Positions 32,801 to 36,868 of a stretch of DNA of 36,868 nt are shown in pieces (positions within the stretch are counted from its first letter, which is position 1; every line of letters begins with the position of its first letter). Source of the DNA: Rubrivivax sp. (lineage in GTDB: Bacteria; Pseudomonadota; Gammaproteobacteria; Burkholderiales; Burkholderiaceae_C); NCBI GenBank assembly GCA_022842595.1, contig JALHPF010000043.1:1-36868 (forward strand), in the 5' to 3' direction. Made by a program: the position numbers and the translations under genes. The notes under the pieces are model-generated. The model worked only from the letters and a program-made list of their open reading frames with translations. It was not told the DNA's origin and did not search any database.

Positions 32801-34740
32801 ATGTTGGTGTTCGTGTTTTGTTCGACCACGATGCCGGTTTGTCCCATGACCCAAAGGTCGAGAAAGTCGCGATAGGCGGTGAAAAAGCGGCGCGAGTAGC
32901 CCAGGCTGCTCTCAGCGCGTGTTCGCATGGGTCGGGCATAGGTGTCGAAGCCCCCTAGCGCTTGACGCTCCACTTCCCACAGGAAAGTCACGCCCTGTTG
33001 CGAGGTTTCACGCCGGTCTTCAGGCCGGTTCAATGTGGAGACCAGGTCGGTGGTGATCCGGACACTGCTGCCGAATCGGTCAGGGAACTCACCTGCTCCC
33101 GGCACGCGATAGCGGATGTCCTTGCTGCGAAAGACGTTGCCGAACGCGTCGGCGTGTTCCACCTTGAGCAACTGGCCGTCGTTGACACGCCAGCGGATGC
33201 CGAAGGTGTGCCGCGTCAGCGTGCCACCAGGCTCCTTCACCACCACGCTCTTTCTGTCGGCACAGGCACCGCACGGAGCAAAGGCGCCGACGTTGCTGGC
33301 GTTGTATTCCCAGGTCATGGGCACCATGCCCGGGCCCGTGATCTTCTTCGACTGCAGGGTCTGGCTGACCGTGGTGTGCGGGAACACCGAGCCGTTGGTC
33401 CATCTCGTTCCGGGTGCTGACGTACAGGCACGTTGGACCTGGGTTCGCCCGTGGTAGACGAAGTTCGTGCCGAACTCGCCAACCGCGCCCGAAGGGTGCT
33501 GGATCCAGCCCGTTCGTGGATTGCCCAGGATGCTGGGCAATGAGTCGCAGTGGTAGTTCTGCTCGTCGATGATCGACCCCGAAGGCTGCACCAGCGAGCG
33601 CAGGCTGAACGTCCAGCGGCTCTGGTCGGGCAGAACGACGGATTGCAGGTCGCCGTCGGCCCCATACCGGTATGTCCAGTTCCGGGTGCCGTCGGTGACC
33701 GAGGACAGGCGACCCTGGCTGTAGCTCAAGGCAATCGTTCGCCCATCGGTGGCCACGATCGCGTTCAGTTGCAGAGGCTGGGTGGGTTCGTACTGGTACT
33801 CGACCCGGTTTCCGAAACGGTCGACCACCTGCGTGGCCATCAGGTACACGTCGTGGCGGGCCAGCACGACGTCGCCTTTGCGCAAGGGTGTCGTCTCGCG
33901 TGACGCCAGCCAGTCGAAGTAGTACGTCACGCCGTCGGGCGAGACGGCGATGAAGCCTTCGCCCGGTGCATTCCGCAGCGTTCTCAGGCAGCGCAGCTTC
34001 CACAGGCCCCGCGTCACCAGGGTCCAGGAGGCGTCTGCGTTCGGCAATTCGGTACGCCGCAGGATCTCCTGGCTGCCATGGCCCGGCACCACCAGTTGTG
34101 TGCCGTGCCAATACTCGTCGGGGGCGAACGAGTCCGGGCGAACCTCGCCGCCGCCCCTCGAGACGTCGGGTGGTGTGTTGAAGCCTGAGCATCGGTTGGC
34201 CGGGCTGCCGAACGCGGGCACGAAGCCTTCGATGTCGGCGAACGCGCCTTCAATGCGCGGTGTGTTCAGGTCCCAGTCGGCCAGTACGCCACGCACGTAG
34301 GACTGCCGGCCGGGGGAATGCTGCCGGTCCAGGGCCACCCGCAGCGTGCCGGTGCCTGGCAGCAGGACATCGGTGTGCTCGATGCTGAACGAACCGTTGT
34401 ACAGGTTGACCTTGTCGCCGAACAAATCGGGGCCCAGGGTGGCGATGGCGTCGGGCGCGGCCGGGCGCTGGCCCTGCAGAAATGCCACGCTCACGGCGTT
34501 CTGTCGCCGCGTAACGGCCTTTTCCCGTTCCGTGGCGGACGGCTCCGTTATGGGTGCCGGAGGGGTGTTCTCAGCGGATTGCGCGAAGGCCGGATGAGGG
34601 CCGAAGGCGCTGGCAAGCAGCCAGACGGCGGCCGCAGCGGTGTTTGCCGCGACGCAGCGCCGCCAGTGCCTCGGTGCAGGCCTGCCGGAAGATGCGGCGG
34701 GGGGGCGTTGAAGGCTGTCCTTCGACCATGAAGTCTGCAT
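29833..34740 (-). CDS. Exported RHS/YD-repeat polymorphic toxin
   Basis: The 1635-residue protein has a long N-region and hydrophobic core (about residues 30-52, ending AFA-Q), so a Sec signal is likely. Many YD-type repeats follow (YDAAGN, YDPLRR, YDEAGN, YDGLDR), which build the RHS cocoon. The core motif RYYDPIAGRFLSVDP lies near residue 1400 and the cleavage-type motif DPDGR near 1440. The C-terminal tip (about 190 residues) is His/Arg-rich at its end (PHYHRRG, RHRPWE, SFWDRF) and is the likely toxic domain; I do not recognise its activity with confidence. GGGAG five bases upstream fixes the ATG at 34740. There is no PAAR or VgrG domain, so delivery is unclear. The tip and immunity gene are A/T-richer than the core. 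Confidence 0.85.
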   Translation of the reverse strand: MQTSWSKDSLQRPPAASSGRPAPRHWRRCVAANTAAAAVWLLASAFGPHPAFAQSAENTPPAPITEPSATEREKAVTRRQNAVSVAFLQGQRPAAPDAIATLGPDLFGDKVNLYNGSFSIEHTDVLLPGTGTLRVALDRQHSPGRQSYVRGVLADWDLNTPRIEGAFADIEGFVPAFGSPANRCSGFNTPPDVSRGGGEVRPDSFAPDEYWHGTQLVVPGHGSQEILRRTELPNADASWTLVTRGLWKLRCLRTLRNAPGEGFIAVSPDGVTYYFDWLASRETTPLRKGDVVLARHDVYLMATQVVDRFGNRVEYQYEPTQPLQLNAIVATDGRTIALSYSQGRLSSVTDGTRNWTYRYGADGDLQSVVLPDQSRWTFSLRSLVQPSGSIIDEQNYHCDSLPSILGNPRTGWIQHPSGAVGEFGTNFVYHGRTQVQRACTSAPGTRWTNGSVFPHTTVSQTLQSKKITGPGMVPMTWEYNASNVGAFAPCGACADRKSVVVKEPGGTLTRHTFGIRWRVNDGQLLKVEHADAFGNVFRSKDIRYRVPGAGEFPDRFGSSVRITTDLVSTLNRPEDRRETSQQGVTFLWEVERQALGGFDTYARPMRTRAESSLGYSRRFFTAYRDFLDLWVMGQTGIVVEQNTNTNIEQTDFYAASALPKLKVEFGRVTRDMSYHANGTLKDLKDGASNKTSFDDYRLGQPQLAVFADGRVARQAINPLGAAESFTNEVLQTTRFQFDTMGRVNRVIHPAESWGPYCDTTITFWQSTAPDRDLEAGHWRQTVRTCNDVTDRWLDGLWRVRLEERRDDADPANTRRVVETRYDAAGNKTFESYPRRGLARVNTVHDGISYAYDPLRRLVLTQADSERGPLVTRVKHLAEFAREVINPRNEVTTYAYQAFDEPTEGNIVRMQLPEGVEVNIDRDVFGKARSITRSGPSASGSTSVTRTYTYDSQQLLCKTVEPETGATVQGYDAAGNLAWRASGRPASSGCGIAEHPAGVRVMFSHDKRNRLETTHFTDQLSPPIVRSYTPDGLLEVLSAGDQVWTYGYNNRRILVSERLTASGQNLPLNWGIDVYGNRASLTYPNGVPLAYSPNALGQPTAVTSGGFVLASNIRYHPNGGIEQYVLSNQVVHTQSQNRRGLPERWRHGSLVDNVYSYDEAGNVETITDELAPNRNQAMVYDGLDRLRWANGPWGTAEYRYDAVDNLRYSQVGSRSLTHLFDPARNRLVGVTGSFDASVSYDANGNVSSRAGQFFSFDIGNRLLSSSRGLSFAYDGHGRRTRVDYPSGASRLQMFSSDGKLVFGQHTAPPGVPADGQTLYVHLQDRLIAEYNASTGVLHYVHTDALGSPVVKSTDTQPAAEVAGSRRWHEPYGFTELLTTSSVGFTGHFQDRETELVYMQQRYYDPIAGRFLSVDPVVTDAKTGSFFNRYEYAESNPFKYIDPDGRTADCTGTRIAGGCAQGGGVAFSLSGSSTHYGDGGASSQASRANGGGVAGNGLQPNSGASRTWGSYLPGTEAGDSAAQYWANKHVETGNGLYMIPGLLASLWTPNTATETTTTLLTVGTGSVGFRLGREIKFGKNVRIAPFGNRTGHPQGELPHYHRRGVDPATGESAPGQGIKRHRPWESKSTDKSFWDRF

Positions 34741-34974
34741 GTGAGCTCCCAGTTGTGGCCATGCGCTCTGACGTGGTGCTTCGAGGTTAGGTGTCGTGGG
34801 CTCGAACAGTACCTGCAAAGGCTGCCTGGCTTGGCTCGTCACTGCGGGGGTGGGGCAGCGGGCGACCCCTGTGCAAAGAACCCTCAGGTGGGGGTGCCGC
34901 TTCCTCGGTGGCGCAGACCCAGGCCGCAGGCGCCGCGCGTCCCCCCATCCGGGTGCGCCCACTAAAGTACGCCC

Positions 34975-36324
34975 ATGTCCCTTCCCACCCTCAGCGAGCT
35001 CCGCCGCACCCTCGTCACCCCCGGCTGCCACGAGGCCCTGCTCGACCAGGTGCTGGCCGCCGCGCAGGCGCCGGACGCGGCCCATGTGTTCACCGCCTTG
35101 TTCGTCGACGCCGCCCGCACCGCCGCTCGCGCTGCCGACGCGCTGCTCGCGCAAGGTTTACCGTGCGAGGGGTTGGCCGGCCTGCCCGTGTCGGTCAAGG
35201 GCCTGTTCGACGTGGCCGGCCAGGTCACGCTGGCCGGCTCGCGCTTGCGCCGCGGCGAGCCCCCGGCCCTGCAGGACGCGGCGGTCGTGGCGCGGCTGCG
35301 AGCCGCTGGCGCAGCCCTGCTCGGCCACAGCAACCTCACGGAGTTTGCGTTCTCCGGCGTGGGCATCAACCCGCACCACGGCACGCCGGTGAACCCGTGC
35401 GACACCCGCGTGGCGCGCATTCCTGGCGGCTCGTCCTCGGGCGCGGCGGTGTCGGTGGCGCTGGGCCTGGCGGTGGCCGGGTTGGGGTCGGACACCGGCG
35501 GCTCGATCCGCGTGCCGGCCGCGTTGTGCGGCTTGGTGGGCTTCAAGAACACCGCGGCGCGCACGCCACTGGCGGGCGCCTTCCCGCTGTCGTTCACGCT
35601 CGACACCGCCTGCGCGATGACGCGCTGCGTGGCCGACTGCATCACGGTCGACGCCGTGCTGGCCGGCGCGCCGCTGGCGGTGCCGGCCCGGGGCGTGGCC
35701 GGCCTGCGCCTGGCCCTGCCGCAGACGCTGCTGCTCGACGCGCTCGAGCCGGCGGTGGCCCGCGCTTTCGAACGGGCGCTGTCGCAGCTGGCTGCGGCGG
35801 GCGCGCAGATCGTGCCGCTGGCGCTGAAGGAATTCGACGAGATCGCGCAGATCAACCAGCCCGGCGGCTTTTCCGCGGTCGAGGCCTGGGCCACGCACTG
35901 CGCCGACATGCAGGCGCGCCGCGCCGAATTCGACCCGCGCGTGGCCAGCCGCATCGCCCCGGGTGAAGGCGTGAGCGCGGCCGACTACATCGTGATGGTG
36001 CAGCGGCGCCGGGACTGGATCGCCCGCGTCAGCGCGCGCCTGGCCGGCTTCGACGCCTACATCTGCCCCACCGTGCCGCTGCTGGCGCCGCCCTTGCAGC
36101 CGTTGCTGGACAGCGACGAGGCCTTCTTCACTGCCAACCGGCTTCTGCTGCGCAACACCTTCACCACCAACTTCCTCGATGGCTGTGCTTTCAGCCTGCC
36201 CTGCCAGGCCGTGGGTGAACTGCCGGTGGGCCTGATGCTGGCGGCGCCGGCCGGCCATGACGCTGCGCTCGCCGGCGTGGCACTGGCCGTGGAAGCCGCG
36301 CTCGCAGCCGGGCGGGCAGGCTGA
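34975..36324 (+). CDS. Amidase (amidase-signature family)
   Basis: The 449-residue hydrolase has the Ser-cisSer-Lys triad of the family: Lys75 in SVKG, the cis-Ser in GGSSSG (151-156) and nucleophile Ser177 in DTGGSIRVPA. This group hydrolyses amides, including aryl and fatty amides, and also includes GatA. No gatB or gatC is adjacent and the length and C-terminus differ, so a general amidase is more likely than GatA. The 234 bases between it and the divergent RHS gene hold TAAAGT at 34959-34964, a possible -10 element. The stop overlaps the rsmE start (TGATG). Confidence 0.9.
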   Translation: MSLPTLSELRRTLVTPGCHEALLDQVLAAAQAPDAAHVFTALFVDAARTAARAADALLAQGLPCEGLAGLPVSVKGLFDVAGQVTLAGSRLRRGEPPALQDAAVVARLRAAGAALLGHSNLTEFAFSGVGINPHHGTPVNPCDTRVARIPGGSSSGAAVSVALGLAVAGLGSDTGGSIRVPAALCGLVGFKNTAARTPLAGAFPLSFTLDTACAMTRCVADCITVDAVLAGAPLAVPARGVAGLRLALPQTLLLDALEPAVARAFERALSQLAAAGAQIVPLALKEFDEIAQINQPGGFSAVEAWATHCADMQARRAEFDPRVASRIAPGEGVSAADYIVMVQRRRDWIARVSARLAGFDAYICPTVPLLAPPLQPLLDSDEAFFTANRLLLRNTFTTNFLDGCAFSLPCQAVGELPVGLMLAAPAGHDAALAGVALAVEAALAAGRAG

Positions 36325-36868
36325 TGCGCTTCTTCGTTCCCGGCCCGCTGCAGGCCGACACCGACCTGGCGCTGCCGCCTGGGCCCAGCCGCCATGCCCA
36401 GGTGCGGCGCGTGCAGCCGGGGGACGCGCTGTGGCTGTTCGACGGCGGCGGCTGCGACTGGCCGGCGGTGGTGCTGCGCGTGGGCCGCAGCAGCGTCGAC
36501 GTGCATGTCGGCCAGCCCCAGCCCGTGGACCGGGAATTGCCGCTGGCCGTGACCCTGGCCGTGGGCATGCCTGCCAATGAACGCATGGACACCCTGGTGG
36601 AAAAAGCCGCCGAGCTCGGCGTGGCCACGATCCAGCCCCTGCTGTGCGAACGTGCCGTGCTGCGGCTGGACGGCGAACGCGCCGAACGCAAGCGCGGCCA
36701 CTGGCAGGCCGTGGCCGAAGCGGCGTGTGAACAGAGCGGCCGCGCCCGCGTGCCTGCGGTGGCGCCAGTGCTGCCCTTGGCGGCCTGGCTGGCCCGGGCG
36801 GCCCGTGGCCAGGCGCAGCGGCTGGTGCTCAGCTTCGGCGACGACGCCCAGCCGCTGGCCTGGGCCGC
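36324..36868 (+). CDS. rsmE: 16S rRNA m3U1498 methyltransferase RsmE, partial (3' end outside window)
   Basis: The first 181 codons are present, starting at the ATG that overlaps the amidase stop (TGATG). The PUA-like N-terminal domain begins MRFFVPGPL and is followed by the start of the SPOUT methyltransferase domain, with MDTLVEKAAELGV and EAACEQSGR, both typical of RsmE. The enzyme methylates N3 of U1498 in 16S rRNA. The knotted SAM-binding C-terminus would lie beyond position 36868. No frame break is seen. Coupling to an amidase gene has no evident functional meaning. Confidence 0.92.
   Translation, partial: MRFFVPGPLQADTDLALPPGPSRHAQVRRVQPGDALWLFDGGGCDWPAVVLRVGRSSVDVHVGQPQPVDRELPLAVTLAVGMPANERMDTLVEKAAELGVATIQPLLCERAVLRLDGERAERKRGHWQAVAEAACEQSGRARVPAVAPVLPLAAWLARAARGQAQRLVLSFGDDAQPLAWA

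Noticed and set aside
34741..35154. Longer start for the RHS protein (1773 residues)
   Set aside because: It would overlap the amidase gene, and GGGAG plus a signal-peptide start support 34740.
34975..36324. GatA subunit of the tRNA amidotransferase
   Set aside because: No gatB or gatC is adjacent and the C-terminal region fits general amidases better.

Overview
The window is a very GC-rich chromosomal segment with tightly packed genes, frequent 1-14 base gene overlaps and a strong G/C third-position bias. A bchE-bchJ pair for anaerobic bacteriochlorophyll synthesis, PEP-CTERM surface proteins, full-length pntA/pntB transhydrogenase genes and a CysB-type LysR regulator together suggest a photosynthetic (or formerly photosynthetic) betaproteobacterium of the Burkholderiales, close to Rubrivivax and its relatives. 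This placement is inferred from gene content; no rRNA or tRNA gene is visible in the window.

Layout. 1-2148: a perfect 41-base palindrome, then a MacA-like adaptor and a MacB-type ATPase on the minus strand. 2250-4036: two tandem DUF3667 membrane proteins. 4054-4764: a HAD-family dehalogenase-like gene, divergent from bchE across a 123-base region with a 16-base palindrome and an FNR-like box. 4888-7178: bchE-bchJ. 7217-9456: purB-pyrF, overlapping. 9524-12796: a large hybrid histidine kinase with four PAS-like regions, sharing an 8-base palindrome of stop codons with a convergent YbaL/KefB-type antiporter (12789-14546). 14653-15720: ChaA cation/proton antiporter. 15754-18143: a CysB-like regulator, a degraded PEP-CTERM gene, a Tat-type small secreted protein and an intact PEP-CTERM protein. 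18193-18723: a NUDIX hydrolase. 18831-21855: pntA-pntB, closed by a clear intrinsic terminator.

21983-22715 is a small graveyard: a HigB-like toxin with an in-frame stop, a truncated HigA/ImmA-like antitoxin with a damaged metal motif, and perhaps a DNA-methylase scrap. 22835-25245: an acyltransferase-like protein and a polysaccharide flippase. 25395-26738: a secreted M28 zinc aminopeptidase. 27244-28881: an AMP-forming acyl-CoA synthetase with an altered P-loop. 29169-34740: an exported RHS/YD-repeat polymorphic toxin with its immunity gene coupled by TGATG, and a broken RHS-core fragment beyond it. 34975-36868: an amidase overlapping rsmE, which runs off the window.

Most of the window is housekeeping or transport. 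The accessory parts are the RHS toxin-immunity locus with its relic, the decayed higBA region, the PEP-CTERM/Tat cluster and the photosynthesis pair, which sits among non-photosynthetic genes. I did not find a clearly new multi-gene system. The best leads are the RHS tip with its unrecognised immunity protein, and the Cys-rich Tat protein next to a PEP-CTERM protein.
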